Notes: a model not told the origin generated them from the letters alone. Counted from the stretch's first letter, positions 38,699 through 47,720 are shown. The stretch is 64,000 bases of DNA from CAYOHR01 sp964512145 (GCA_964512145.1 CAZEIM010000008.1:1-64000), one strand, 5' to 3'. Made by a program: numbers and translations.

Positions 38699-38808
38699 TA
38701 CATTCTAGATTTAAGGAATAAAATTATAAAAAAGATTTTATCTATAACCTTAAATTAATTCTTCCTGTGATTTTTTTTATAACTTAGGTCGCAAAACACC
38801 CTTTTTAC

Positions 38809-41800
38809 ATGATTTATTTCTTTTTAAGCAGAATAAAAGCCAGTCAATTAATATGGTTGTTTTTTTTATGCATTATTATAAAGGGAAAAGCTCAATTAAG
38901 TAAGCCCATCATTACCAATTATAAAAACAATCATTTTCAAATAAATTTTAAGGTTCACGATATTGAACAGTCAATTGATGGGGTAATGTATTTTGCAACC
39001 ACTAAAGGATTAGTTACGTACAACGGAACCTCTTGGTCAAAAATTTCCGAAGTATCCGGTATACCATTTACAGACATTTCAAAATTTGAACATGATATTT
39101 TTCTTTCAGGAAAAGAATTTTTTGGCATACTAAGTAAGTCGGGGACTAATCATTATGAATACCAATCTCTAAGCGACTCAGTAAGAGAGTTTGCATATCA
39201 AAATGTAACGGCAAATTATTCGTTACACTTACATGAAAAATCATATTTCATTGGAAATCATTTAGTGGTAACAGAAAACAATCGAATCTTAGATGTATTG
39301 GCAATTCCCGGTGAATCAAACACTGGCACTATATTCGACAAAAAAGTATTAATTCATGTTCCGAAAGAAGGAGTTTTTGCATTACATAAAGATAAAGACT
39401 GGGTATTTACTCCAATATCATCTCAAAACACCAACATTAAAATATTAAAAGGTACTGAGAGCTATTTATTTGTAGTACTGGATGATGGAACCGTTGAAAT
39501 ATATAACTCTTCATATAAAAAGGTCAAAAGCTACCGAACGCATAAAAAAATACAAGCTATCGAATTTTTATCAGAACAGTATTTAGCATTAGCAACCGAT
39601 GAAGGTATTTTAATATATGACGTATATTCTTTGCAATATGTTTTATCGCTGGATGAGACTTTAACATTAGAAAGCAACCAGTGTATTAGCTTAAAAATTG
39701 ATAAACAGTTTAATTTATGGATTGGTACACAACGAGGTATTAGTAAAGCAGAAATTTTCTTACCATTTTCCTTTTATTCAGAAGAATCTGGAGTGCATGG
39801 AAGTGTTAATGATGTGCTTATTCAACAAAATGAATTATTAGTGGCTACCAATTTAGGAATTTATAAAAAAACCGGGCAAGATTCGTTACATCAAAACTTA
39901 CTGTTTACCAAAATTTACGAGAATATTCAACCTGTATCAGATATTGAATGGATAAACCAAACATTTATTTTTTTAAGCGCAAATAACTTGTATTACATCA
40001 ATGCAAAACAAGAGCCCGAAAAATTATTTGTATTTGATCAAGATATATTGAAAATTAAAAAAATGAATAACTCCGAGTTTTTTATTCATGGCTTGGAAGG
40101 ATTGTATTTTATGAGACAGTGTAAAGAGTTAGAATGCAGTATTTATCCATGGTTTACAAAAAAAATACTAGATATTCCTATACAAGATTTAGTAATTATT
40201 GATACTAGTACCATTTTATATATAAGTCATAAAAAATTATATTCAGTTGAATATCAAAATTCTAATTTTCAAATAATTAAAGATAGTGGATTTGTAAATA
40301 TTGCTAATGTTGAAAAATTATATCAAGTAGATGGAAATATTTTTGCCTTGAAAAAGAATAACATTGTAAAAATTGAAAAAAAAGGAAATAAGTTTGAAGA
40401 AACGCCTTTCTTTTTCATTCAAAGTATTCCAAAAAATTACGATCATTCCTATTTAATAAAAACAAATTTACATTATTACTTGATTTTTAGCAGTAGTAAA
40501 AATGCTCCTATAGCATACTACAAATCTATCGATTCTGAAAATAAACATTTTATTCCATTAACTTTATTCAGAAGACTTCCCTCATTTCAAATAAACAACT
40601 TAATTCCCGACCCCAACAAAAGAGGATATTTTTGGGTATCTACCGAAAATGGTTTAATTGAGTTTAAATCTTTTATGGAACCAGGAAAAGAAGGAGACTT
40701 CGAAACATCCATTGAACATATTTTTTTTAATAACCATGTACTCGAATTTGTAAATCCTGAAGTAAAAGTTGAATTTCCGTACTATCAAAATTCTGTTACC
40801 TTTCAATACACTTCTACCAATTATATTGCAGAAGATTTAAATGAATATTCTTATTTTTTAGAAGGGTCTGATAAAGAATGGAGCGCCTGGTCCCCCGAAA
40901 ACAAAGTAACCTACGCCAGTTTACCAGGTGGTAAGTACACCTTTAAAGTAAAATCTAAAAATTTGTACCAACAGGAAAGTGAAATTGCTGAATTTTCATT
41001 TTATATAAAGTACCCATGGTACCAAACTACCCTGGCTTACATATTATACATCATTGTAGGTGTAATTGTAGTCTATATTATTGTTTTATTATACACCTTA
41101 CGATTAAAAAAATCAAATATCAAATTACAACAAATAGTAAACGAACGAACCGATGAAATAAGAAGACAAAAAGAAGTAATTGAAGAAAAAAATAAAAGTA
41201 TTACATCTAGTATTGAGTATGCAAGAACCATTCAAGAAGCTATCTTAACTTCTAAAGAATACTTAAATGCAGTATTGAAAAATTATTTTGTATTTTATAA
41301 ACCCAGAGATATCATTGGAGGAGATTTTTATTGGACTTATAAAAATCCTGTAACCGAAAAAATAGTAGTGGCGGTTGGTGATTGCACTGGACATGGGGTT
41401 CCGGGTGCCTTAATGAGTATGATAGGGAACTCACTTCTTAATGAAATTGTAATAGAAAATAAAATTGAAGAACCAAATATTATTTTAGATCAATTAAGAA
41501 GTGGAATCATCAATTCTTTTCAAAACACCAATATCTCAAAAATAGAAAGAAGTCATGATGGTATGGACTTATCCCTAATAACCATTGATTTGAAACATAA
41601 AATATTACAATATTCTTGTGCCCGACAAATTATTATTATTATAAGAAATAATCATATTATCGAATTAGAAAGTGATTTCCAGCCTGTTTCCAATTTTATA
41701 TCCAATTTACAACCTTATAAATTACACAGCATATCATTGCAAGAAAACGATGCCATTTATTTATTTACAGATGGATATCCAGATCAATTTGGAGGTGAAA

Positions 41801-41964
41801 AAGGAAAAAAATTCATGTATAAACAATTTAAATCCCTATTATTAAAAATTAGTGAAAAACCAATGCAACAACAAGCAGATTTGTTACAAAGTGAGCTTGT
41901 ACAATGGATGGGAAGTCAGGAGCAAATAGATGATATTTGTGTATTAGGTATTAAAATTGAATAA
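38809..41964 (+). CDS. Propeller-type membrane sensor with SpoIIE/PP2C phosphatase output
   Basis: 1051 residues. The N-terminal hydrophobic segment (about 14-28) is a signal or anchor. The periplasmic part contains two-component regulator propeller strands (DGVMYFATTKGLVTYNG, FNLWIGTQRGIS) and then a Y_Y_Y domain (about 640-735, with SYFLEGSDKEWSAWS and LPGGKYTFKVKS). One membrane helix at about 742-764 is followed by a coiled coil (765-810) and a SpoIIE-type phosphatase: IGGDFYW (about 833), VGDCTGHGVPGALMSM (about 855-870), LFTDGYPDQFGG (about 985) and DDICVLGI (about 1040), so all metal-binding aspartates are present. The likely role is to sense an envelope signal and dephosphorylate a partner Ser/Thr phosphoprotein, such as an anti-sigma antagonist. 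No histidine-kinase domain is present. A small exported protein follows 12 bases later. Confidence 0.9.
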   Translation: MIYFFLSRIKASQLIWLFFLCIIIKGKAQLSKPIITNYKNNHFQINFKVHDIEQSIDGVMYFATTKGLVTYNGTSWSKISEVSGIPFTDISKFEHDIFLSGKEFFGILSKSGTNHYEYQSLSDSVREFAYQNVTANYSLHLHEKSYFIGNHLVVTENNRILDVLAIPGESNTGTIFDKKVLIHVPKEGVFALHKDKDWVFTPISSQNTNIKILKGTESYLFVVLDDGTVEIYNSSYKKVKSYRTHKKIQAIEFLSEQYLALATDEGILIYDVYSLQYVLSLDETLTLESNQCISLKIDKQFNLWIGTQRGISKAEIFLPFSFYSEESGVHGSVNDVLIQQNELLVATNLGIYKKTGQDSLHQNLLFTKIYENIQPVSDIEWINQTFIFLSANNLYYINAKQEPEKLFVFDQDILKIKKMNNSEFFIHGLEGLYFMRQCKELECSIYPWFTKKILDIPIQDLVIIDTSTILYISHKKLYSVEYQNSNFQIIKDSGFVNIANVEKLYQVDGNIFALKKNNIVKIEKKGNKFEETPFFFIQSIPKNYDHSYLIKTNLHYYLIFSSSKNAPIAYYKSIDSENKHFIPLTLFRRLPSFQINNLIPDPNKRGYFWVSTENGLIEFKSFMEPGKEGDFETSIEHIFFNNHVLEFVNPEVKVEFPYYQNSVTFQYTSTNYIAEDLNEYSYFLEGSDKEWSAWSPENKVTYASLPGGKYTFKVKSKNLYQQESEIAEFSFYIKYPWYQTTLAYILYIIVGVIVVYIIVLLYTLRLKKSNIKLQQIVNERTDEIRRQKEVIEEKNKSITSSIEYARTIQEAILTSKEYLNAVLKNYFVFYKPRDIIGGDFYWTYKNPVTEKIVVAVGDCTGHGVPGALMSMIGNSLLNEIVIENKIEEPNIILDQLRSGIINSFQNTNISKIERSHDGMDLSLITIDLKHKILQYSCARQIIIIIRNNHIIELESDFQPVSNFISNLQPYKLHSISLQENDAIYLFTDGYPDQFGGEKGKKFMYKQFKSLLLKISEKPMQQQADLLQSELVQWMGSQEQIDDICVLGIKIE

Positions 41965-41976
41965 TTTGCTAAAAAC

Positions 41977-42498
41977 ATGAGCATCTTAAGTAAAATCAAT
42001 ATCTGTATTATCTTTTTTTTCCAAATATTTGTGTCATATGCTCAAAAAGACACCTTGTTTCATTTTAAAATTAAAGGAGCCGTTTATAAACGTGAAGATG
42101 TGTTAACAAAAGTTTCTATAAAAATTACCGATGAGAATAATCGTGAACTTTATAAACAAATAACCGGTAGAAAAGGAACATTTTCATTAGACTTGCCTGA
42201 AAATAATGTGTATTTAATTACATTCGAAAAAGAAGGATATATTTCTAAAACTGTTTCTATAAGCACTATTTTATTAGCAAAACAAAATTTAAAACACAAA
42301 GATACTAAATTAAGCTTCAACTGTAGACTTACGAAAAAACCTAAAAACATAAACGAAGAAAAACTAAAGCTTTTACAAGAACCTTTTGCGATTATTAGCT
42401 ATGATGAAACTCAAAAAAATTTAGTATGGGACAAAGAATACACGAAAAAAATGACCTTATTAGAAAGAGACGTTTTAAAGAGCAGAAACAATCACTAA
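41977..42498 (+). CDS. Small exported protein with a carboxypeptidase-regulatory-like beta domain
   Basis: 173 residues, signal peptide MSILSKINICIIFFFQIFVSYAQ. Residues about 30-80 read like a CarboxypepD_reg-type beta sandwich (FKIKGAVYKREDVLTKVSIK, then GTFSLDLPENNVYLITFEKE), followed by a charged helical tail. It lies 12 bases behind the sensor phosphatase on the same strand, so the two are probably co-transcribed. Function unknown; its 3' end overlaps the convergent PAP2-like gene by 4 bases. Confidence 0.7.
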   Translation: MSILSKINICIIFFFQIFVSYAQKDTLFHFKIKGAVYKREDVLTKVSIKITDENNRELYKQITGRKGTFSLDLPENNVYLITFEKEGYISKTVSISTILLAKQNLKHKDTKLSFNCRLTKKPKNINEEKLKLLQEPFAIISYDETQKNLVWDKEYTKKMTLLERDVLKSRNNH

Positions 42499-43139
42499 AC
42501 AAACTGAGTAATCATAATATACTGACAAATAAAGCCCAGTATAAATCCTGCGTATACTTGCATAGAAGTATGTGCCTCCAACTTAATTCTTGAATAAGCT
42601 ACCAAGCCTGAGAGTAAGATTGACCATATAAAGAACGTATTTACATTAGCCTCAAAACGAATACCTAAAGCGTAAATACTACCGGATAAAGCTCCTAAAC
42701 CCATAAGATGAGCACTAATTTTCCAAAAAAAGTTAATGCAAAAAATAGCAAAAAGCAAGATCACCGACCCTAACATAAATATCTGAATTAATAAGGGCAA
42801 ACCATTTTTAGACAAAATGTAGTATGCGGTTAAATAAAATATAAACGTTATAAAGTAAGGAATCTTTCGTTCATTTTTTGAGTTTAACTCAATACTTTGC
42901 ACCACTTTGTATTTATACAACATAAAAATAAACATAAATGGCAACACAAACGTATTGATAAATATGAGTGATATAATTAAGAGTTTTGCTTCGGAGGGAA
43001 TAACATGTTTTAAAAAAATATTGCTATTAAACAATACGATATAACCATAGGTAGGAACCAATAAAGGGTGAAATAAATAGGATAAAAATTTAGAAAATTT
43101 ATTTTCCAAGGCAAAGTTTTTGTAAAATAACTTAAGCAA
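42495..43139 (-). CDS. PAP2-like integral membrane protein
   Basis: 214 residues with TTG as the only reasonable start (43139). About six membrane helices. The segment HLMGLGALSGSIYALG and the C-terminal SRIKLEAHTSMQVYAGFILG resemble the SR-x-H and H-x-x-x-Q helices of the phosphatidic acid phosphatase (PAP2) family seen in Bacteroidota, but the classic KX6RP motif is not visible, so catalytic activity is uncertain. Possible role in lipid phosphate or undecaprenyl phosphate turnover. Confidence 0.65.
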   Translation of the reverse strand: MLKLFYKNFALENKFSKFLSYLFHPLLVPTYGYIVLFNSNIFLKHVIPSEAKLLIISLIFINTFVLPFMFIFMLYKYKVVQSIELNSKNERKIPYFITFIFYLTAYYILSKNGLPLLIQIFMLGSVILLFAIFCINFFWKISAHLMGLGALSGSIYALGIRFEANVNTFFIWSILLSGLVAYSRIKLEAHTSMQVYAGFILGFICQYIMITQFV

Positions 43140-43545
43140 AGATATTTATTTACAAAACATATACGGTATAAACCCATTAAAACAATTTATGTTTCAAAAA
43201 ATTCTCCTAAAATACCCATACACCGGGATTTCAAACTACTTAATACATCAACAAGCTCAGCAAAAAGTTTATGACACATTTCATTAAGGAAAAGTACAAG
43301 TAAAGAAATACAAAATTAGGATGTAAGTATTGAATATATTGAACAGAGAAAAATAACTATTAAAAAGTATCAAAAAAATCTTACCGGCTCAAAGGAAAAT
43401 GAATATTACTCCCTATCCACGGGTTTAAACCCGTGGATAGGGAGTAAGCTTTTACTCAAGTCCCGTAAGCTTCAAAAAACCAATTGTTAAACCCTCCCGA
43501 ACTGCAACTAGCAAATAAAAACTGTGTAATGAGTATACCCTAAAA
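43140..43545. other. Intergenic region with a perfect palindrome
   Basis: About 400 bases with no credible gene. It holds the 42-bp palindrome at 43406-43447 and nothing else I can name. The two flanking genes are both on the minus strand. Confidence 0.8.
43406..43447. repeat. 42-bp perfect palindrome (21-bp arms, no loop)
   Basis: Arms 43406-43426 and 43427-43447 are exact reverse complements; the centre is GGGTTTAAACCC. It lies 99 bases past the stop of the nitronate monooxygenase-family gene. No T-run follows on the minus strand, so it is not a standard intrinsic terminator. It resembles REP-like or transposon-remnant hairpins, but only one copy is seen in this window. Confidence 0.9.
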
Positions 43546-44505
43546 TCAAAAAATATATTTATCCATTTTATGTATTTCTACCATCGCTTCCTTGTATTCC
43601 TTAAGTAATTCAAAAACAATTTCTTTAGCAGGTTTAATTGAATGTATAGTAGCCGAAATTTGTCCAATTTCAAGCTCACCCTCATGCATATTTCCCTCAA
43701 ACATGCCTTTTTTGGCTCTCCCTCTTCCAAGTAATTCTTTTAGTTCTTCGTATGTACTGCATTTTTTATATGCCTCCTCTATTTGATTATAGAAGTCGTT
43801 TTTTATTAAGCGGACCGGAGTTAATTCTTTTAAAGTTAACACCGTATCTCCTTCTTGAGTTTCCAAAACTTTCTGTTTAAAATGTTCGTGAGCTGAAGAT
43901 TCTACAGAGGCTACAAATCTGCTACCTACTTGAACACCATCTGCTCCCAAAATCATAACCGATAACATGGCTTTACCCGAAGCAATACCTCCTGCTGCAA
44001 CTAAAGGAATGTTTATTTTATTGGCAATTAATGGAATTAAACACAAGGTGGTGGTTTCTTCTTTTCCATTATGTCCACCGGCCTCAAACCCTTCTGCAAT
44101 TACTGCGTCAACACCACATTCTTGTGCTTTTAATGCAAACTTTAAACTGGAAACCACATGCAATACTTTAATACCCTCTTGTTTAAACAACGCTGTATAC
44201 GTTTTGGGATTACCGGCAGAGGTAATAACAACCGGAACTTTTTCACGAATAATAATATCAATATGTTCCGAAATTTGAGGATATAAAAGTGGTAAATTTA
44301 CCGCAAAAGGTTTTTTGGTTGCATTTTTAGATTTTTTAATATGCTCTAACAAAACATCCGGATACATAGACCCTGCACCAATAACACCTAACCCTCCAGC
44401 ATTCGAAACTTCAGAGGCTAATTGCCAAGGGCTACACCAAATCATACCCGCTTGAATAATCGGATATTGTATACCTAACACAGAACACAATGAATTCATA
44501 GCCAT
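43546..44505 (-). CDS. Nitronate monooxygenase-family flavoprotein
   Basis: 319 residues from the ATG at 44505. The FMN-dependent TIM-barrel motifs are clear: YPIIQAGMIW near the start, GGLGVIGAGSMYP, VITSAGNPK, HVVSSLKFALKAQECGVDAV, AEGFEAGGHNG, PLVAAGGIASG and LGADGVQVGSRF (phosphate-binding loop). The family oxidises nitronates, and related proteins are trans-2-enoyl-ACP reductases (FabK); the sequence favours the nitronate monooxygenase annotation common in Bacteroidota but does not settle the substrate. A longer frame begins at 44532, but a -7 element (44541-44534) lies directly before that point, so the shorter start is preferred. Divergent from the PorG-like gene. Confidence 0.85.
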   Translation of the reverse strand: MAMNSLCSVLGIQYPIIQAGMIWCSPWQLASEVSNAGGLGVIGAGSMYPDVLLEHIKKSKNATKKPFAVNLPLLYPQISEHIDIIIREKVPVVITSAGNPKTYTALFKQEGIKVLHVVSSLKFALKAQECGVDAVIAEGFEAGGHNGKEETTTLCLIPLIANKINIPLVAAGGIASGKAMLSVMILGADGVQVGSRFVASVESSAHEHFKQKVLETQEGDTVLTLKELTPVRLIKNDFYNQIEEAYKKCSTYEELKELLGRGRAKKGMFEGNMHEGELEIGQISATIHSIKPAKEIVFELLKEYKEAMVEIHKMDKYIF

Positions 44506-44533
44506 AATTATTAATAACGTATTAAATGTCAAG

Positions 44534-44541
44534 CAAATGTA
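44534..44541 (-). promoter_or_regulatory. -7 promoter element of the nitronate monooxygenase-family gene
   Basis: TACATTTG on the minus strand, 28 bases before the ATG at 44505. Perfect TAnnTTTG match; no clear -33 element. Confidence 0.45.
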
Positions 44542-44615
44542 TGGATATTTCAGTTAATACATGATTTATTTTTTTTTATGATAAAATTAAGTTAATATTG
44601 CTTGTTATTTTAAGC

Positions 44616-45545
44616 ATGGTAAGTAGTAAAAAAGCAATATTATTCCTAATTCTATTCTTATCTATAGGCCTTCAAACATTTCGTGCGCAGTGGGCATTAG
44701 ATTATGGATTTAATATTGGAGTTGCTAATTACCTGGGTGAAATTGGAGGCAAAGAAAAAGATGCACAACCTTTTTTATTAGACTTAAAATTAGGACAAAC
44801 TAGATGGGGATTGGGAGGTTTTATTAGATATAACATTGCCGGAAACTTTTATATTCGAGGCGATATAAATACCTTTAGAATACAAGGTGCTGATAGTTTA
44901 TCTATTAATCCAACTCGTGTTGGCCGAAATTTAAGTTTTAAAAACGATGTGTTTGAGCTTTCTGCTCGAGCTGAATATGTGTTTTACAGGGACTATGATG
45001 TAGGCAGAACCGGAAACTACGAAGTAAACTTAAGTATGTTTGCTTTTGCTGGTGGTGGGGTATTTTGGCATAATCCAAAAGCTATGCACAATGGTCAATG
45101 GTATGCACTTCAACCACTTCAAACAGAAGGTGTTGCTTACTCAAGAATTCAACCTTCTATCCCAGTAGGATTAGGATTTCACTATACCATTCGAAAAACA
45201 CAACGTATTGGTTTTGAAGTGGGATATCGATTTACCTTCACGGATTATTTAGATGATGTAAGCGGATTTTATAGAGATACAACAGGCACTACAGATATTC
45301 AAAAAATATTTATTTCTCGACCTGTAGAAGTAGATATATATGATAATTTACCTCATCCCAACAATTACAAATACCCATCCCCAAGAGGTAACCCTAAAAA
45401 CATGGATGGTTTTATGACAGCTATGGTTTCTTACAGTACAGTAATTAAGGGGAAATATAAAAATAAGAAGTTTAATGCAACTAAGCGTAGATATAAATAC
45501 ATTACTTCTAAAAAGAAAAAACGTAGGGCTAAGGCTAAGTTTTAA
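44616..45545 (+). CDS. PorG/DUF6089-like outer-membrane beta-barrel protein
   Basis: 309 residues from ATG 44616 (an in-frame TTG at 44598 is possible but lies before the signal peptide). Signal peptide: AILFLILFLSIGLQTFRAQ. The mature protein begins WALDYGFNIGVANYLGEIGG, then alternates barrel strands (LGGFIRYNI, IRGDINTFRI, ELSARAEYVFY) and contains EVGYRFTFTDYLDDVSG, the DYLDDVS box typical of DUF6089/PorG proteins. PorG is an outer-membrane T9SS component that contacts the PorK/N ring in Porphyromonas. Here the C-terminus is a lysine/arginine-rich tail (RRYKYITSKKKKRRAKAKF). Membership in the family is likely; that it is the functional PorG is inference. Confidence 0.75.
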   Translation: MVSSKKAILFLILFLSIGLQTFRAQWALDYGFNIGVANYLGEIGGKEKDAQPFLLDLKLGQTRWGLGGFIRYNIAGNFYIRGDINTFRIQGADSLSINPTRVGRNLSFKNDVFELSARAEYVFYRDYDVGRTGNYEVNLSMFAFAGGGVFWHNPKAMHNGQWYALQPLQTEGVAYSRIQPSIPVGLGFHYTIRKTQRIGFEVGYRFTFTDYLDDVSGFYRDTTGTTDIQKIFISRPVEVDIYDNLPHPNNYKYPSPRGNPKNMDGFMTAMVSYSTVIKGKYKNKKFNATKRRYKYITSKKKKRRAKAKF

Positions 45546-45833
45546 AAGGATTTTTTTAGAAATAATACTTATATATATTTGCTTTAATATTGATATTAAC
45601 TGATTCTAATCAGATACAATTTTAGAGCAACCCTTAAATAAATCCTCCTGTTTTATATCCAAATTATTGTATTCATAAAAGCTCTTTCCATACTATTAAG
45701 GATTTTTTAGAATGCTAATTATTTTTAATAGTCTAAATATTATATTACACCAATAAGTTATTTGAGTTAAATTTTCTTATTAAGAAACAGAAAAAAACAT
45801 GAGGAAATTAGCCATTATTCTTATGACTAATAT

Positions 45834-46397
45834 TTATAATAAGTCTAATATTTCCTCACAGGAGAGATAATATTTTTTAAATTGACGGATATACTTTTCA
45901 TTAAAGTTTGAATGGTTAAGTTTTTCTGTGCATCTTTTATATAAGTTTTTTCCTAAACCATGTTTTATACACAAAACATCTGTATTTTTCTCATATTTTG
46001 CATGAAAACTATTAGAAAAAATGTATTTAACGGCATCTATACAAATAACCCCGGCACTTTTTTCTATAAAATAGCATATATGTGCTAATTCATGTCCAAT
46101 AATCCCTATTTTGGCACTATCAGAATATTCCCATAATACTCCTGCATTTCGAATATTTTTATTAAAAATAATAATATACGTTCTGTTGCCTTTCTTTTTA
46201 AAAAAAGATTTAAATGTCGGCCTAACTTGAGCTGTAGCGTGTATGTTTTTAAATGTAAAAATAATATTTGTGTGATTTAACTCCGGATAATACATTTTTA
46301 CCTCATGAATTAAATCTTTAATATTTAATGTATCATCTGCCTTAAGAAATGAAATATTAAAAAGCATTAAAATGGATAGAAATTTCACATAAAACAT
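45834..46397 (-). CDS. Exported HExxH protein of unknown function
   Basis: 187 residues with a signal peptide (MFYVKFLSILMLFNISFLKA). A metalloprotease-like motif IGHELAHICYF (about 101-111) gives an HExxH pair, and EKNTD about 38 residues later could supply the third zinc ligand (a mono-zincin with E/D). No larger protease family could be recognised; the domain is short. It is translationally coupled to the upstream small membrane protein (TGATG, 1-base overlap). Activity is unproven. Confidence 0.65.
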   Translation of the reverse strand: MFYVKFLSILMLFNISFLKADDTLNIKDLIHEVKMYYPELNHTNIIFTFKNIHATAQVRPTFKSFFKKKGNRTYIIIFNKNIRNAGVLWEYSDSAKIGIIGHELAHICYFIEKSAGVICIDAVKYIFSNSFHAKYEKNTDVLCIKHGLGKNLYKRCTEKLNHSNFNEKYIRQFKKYYLSCEEILDLL

Positions 46398-46585
46398 CAG
46401 GCTCTAGATATAATAAATACAATCATTAAGAAAACAATTATTCCTAAAAATACCCAATAATTTTTTTTATAAAATAATCTGGAATATTTAATATCTTTTT
46501 GGTAAGCCATTATAAGAGCAACTGTAAATACTAATGCAAAGAAAAGTGTAAATAATTTTTGTCCTGAACTTAAAAATAATAACAT
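46397..46585 (-). CDS. Small two-helix membrane protein (conserved hypothetical type)
   Basis: 62 residues. Two hydrophobic helices (about 11-28 and 44-60) are joined by a basic loop with YQKDIKYSRLFYKKNYW. Proteins of this shape and loop sequence are common in Flavobacteria without a known role. It reads into the HExxH gene and starts 35 bases from the divergent T9SS cargo gene. Confidence 0.7.
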   Translation of the reverse strand: MLLFLSSGQKLFTLFFALVFTVALIMAYQKDIKYSRLFYKKNYWVFLGIIVFLMIVFIISRA

Positions 46586-46590
46586 ATACG

Positions 46591-46598
46591 TATATTTG
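46591..46598 (+). promoter_or_regulatory. -7 promoter element (TATATTTG)
   Basis: Perfect TAnnTTTG match ending 22 bases before the ATG at 46621. A -33 element at the usual distance is not clear. Confidence 0.45.
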
Positions 46599-46620
46599 CA
46601 CTCTAAATTATAAAATTATT

Positions 46621-47661
46621 ATGTATAAAAAGCTACTTTTTACCCTTAGCATGTCTTACGTTGTTATTTCAAATGCTCAAATAAGCATTACGGATACCGA
46701 CATGCCGGCCATTGGAGATGTAATTATTAACGCAACCGACACTTTCCCGACTGTTAATCCGGGAAGTTCAGGGCCTAATCAAACATGGGTTTTTACATCC
46801 GTAAATGCTCATTTTTACGATTCAATAGAATTTTTATTACCTGCCTCTACTCCTTTTGCTTCAGATTTCCCTACTGCTAATGTGGCCTTTGTTCAAGGCC
46901 CTGGATTTGTGTATGCTAATTTAAATACCAATGACTTATCTTTATTAGGAATTAAAGGTGATTTGTTAGGAGATGGTATTCAAAGAAAATATACCATTAC
47001 GCCTAAAAATGTATTGGCTCAATTTTCAATGGATTATTCAGATACATACTCAACTAACCATACAGAATTTATTACTTTAGGCGCTGCTGAAGTTGGGGCT
47101 CCTGCACCTATTGATTCTGTAAAATTAGAAAGTGTTGTGTCCAAAGCAGTTACTATTGATTCATGGGGAAGTGTTACAACCCCTGAGGGAACCTTTAATG
47201 CTTTGCGTCAAAAAAATGTTACAGTAACCAACAGTAAAATTTATGCTAAAGCATTTGGATTTTGGAGTGTTTTACAAGACTTGGGAGATGCTGAACAAAC
47301 TACGTATCAGTGGTGGTCAAATGATCCCGGAACAGGATTTCCGGTTATAGAAATGGTAGAAGATTCAGGAAATATTACTTCTGTTACCTACATGACGACC
47401 AATGTAACCGTAAAAACTCAAAACCTTTTGACAGAAAAAATTGATTTTCAAGTATACCCAAACCCATCTGCTGATGTAGTATTTTTTAACTCCGAAAGTG
47501 AATTAAAAACCATTAAGTTTTTTGATTTAAGTGGTAAAATTGTAAAACAAGAAAGCAACATTCAAACTGTAAATGTGCAAAATTTACCATCTGGTTCTTA
47601 TATCATAAAGGTTGAAGATGCAAAAGGAAATACAGGCTATTTAAACTTTGAAAAATTATAA
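46621..47661 (+). CDS. Secreted T9SS cargo protein with type A sorting domain
   Basis: 346 residues. Signal peptide MYKKLLFTLSMSYVVISNAQ. The mature region starts ISITDTDMPAIGD and has no catalytic motif I recognise. The last 75 residues are a T9SS type A sorting domain: FQVYPNPSADVVFF, KFFDLSGKIVKQ, NLPSGSYIIKVED. It is homologous to the protein encoded at 5572-6579: both share the early P-x-x-GD, a W-x-F strand, the STPF...FP block, a GxxTTPxGx(F/Y)NA/V block and a TTYxW(W/Y)...PGT block. Followed by a strong terminator. Confidence 0.87.
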   Translation: MYKKLLFTLSMSYVVISNAQISITDTDMPAIGDVIINATDTFPTVNPGSSGPNQTWVFTSVNAHFYDSIEFLLPASTPFASDFPTANVAFVQGPGFVYANLNTNDLSLLGIKGDLLGDGIQRKYTITPKNVLAQFSMDYSDTYSTNHTEFITLGAAEVGAPAPIDSVKLESVVSKAVTIDSWGSVTTPEGTFNALRQKNVTVTNSKIYAKAFGFWSVLQDLGDAEQTTYQWWSNDPGTGFPVIEMVEDSGNITSVTYMTTNVTVKTQNLLTEKIDFQVYPNPSADVVFFNSESELKTIKFFDLSGKIVKQESNIQTVNVQNLPSGSYIIKVEDAKGNTGYLNFEKL

Positions 47662-47678
47662 AAATAAATAAATTAGCA

Positions 47679-47720
47679 ATCAAACAAAAAAGGCCGGGCT
47701 TCCGGCCTTTTTTGTTTGAT
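47679..47720. terminator. Strong bidirectional intrinsic terminator
   Basis: A perfect 19-bp stem (47679-47697 with 47702-47720) around the 4-base loop GCTT. The GC core is GGCCGG and each arm is flanked by A6/T6, so it gives a stem with a U-run on both strands. It lies between the convergent cargo gene (ends 47661) and protease gene (ends 47830). Confidence 0.95.

Noticed and set aside
45546..45833. Possible small RNA or gene in the spacer after the PorG-like gene
   Set aside because: AT-rich, no open frame of note, no stable hairpin or terminator; nothing to support a feature.
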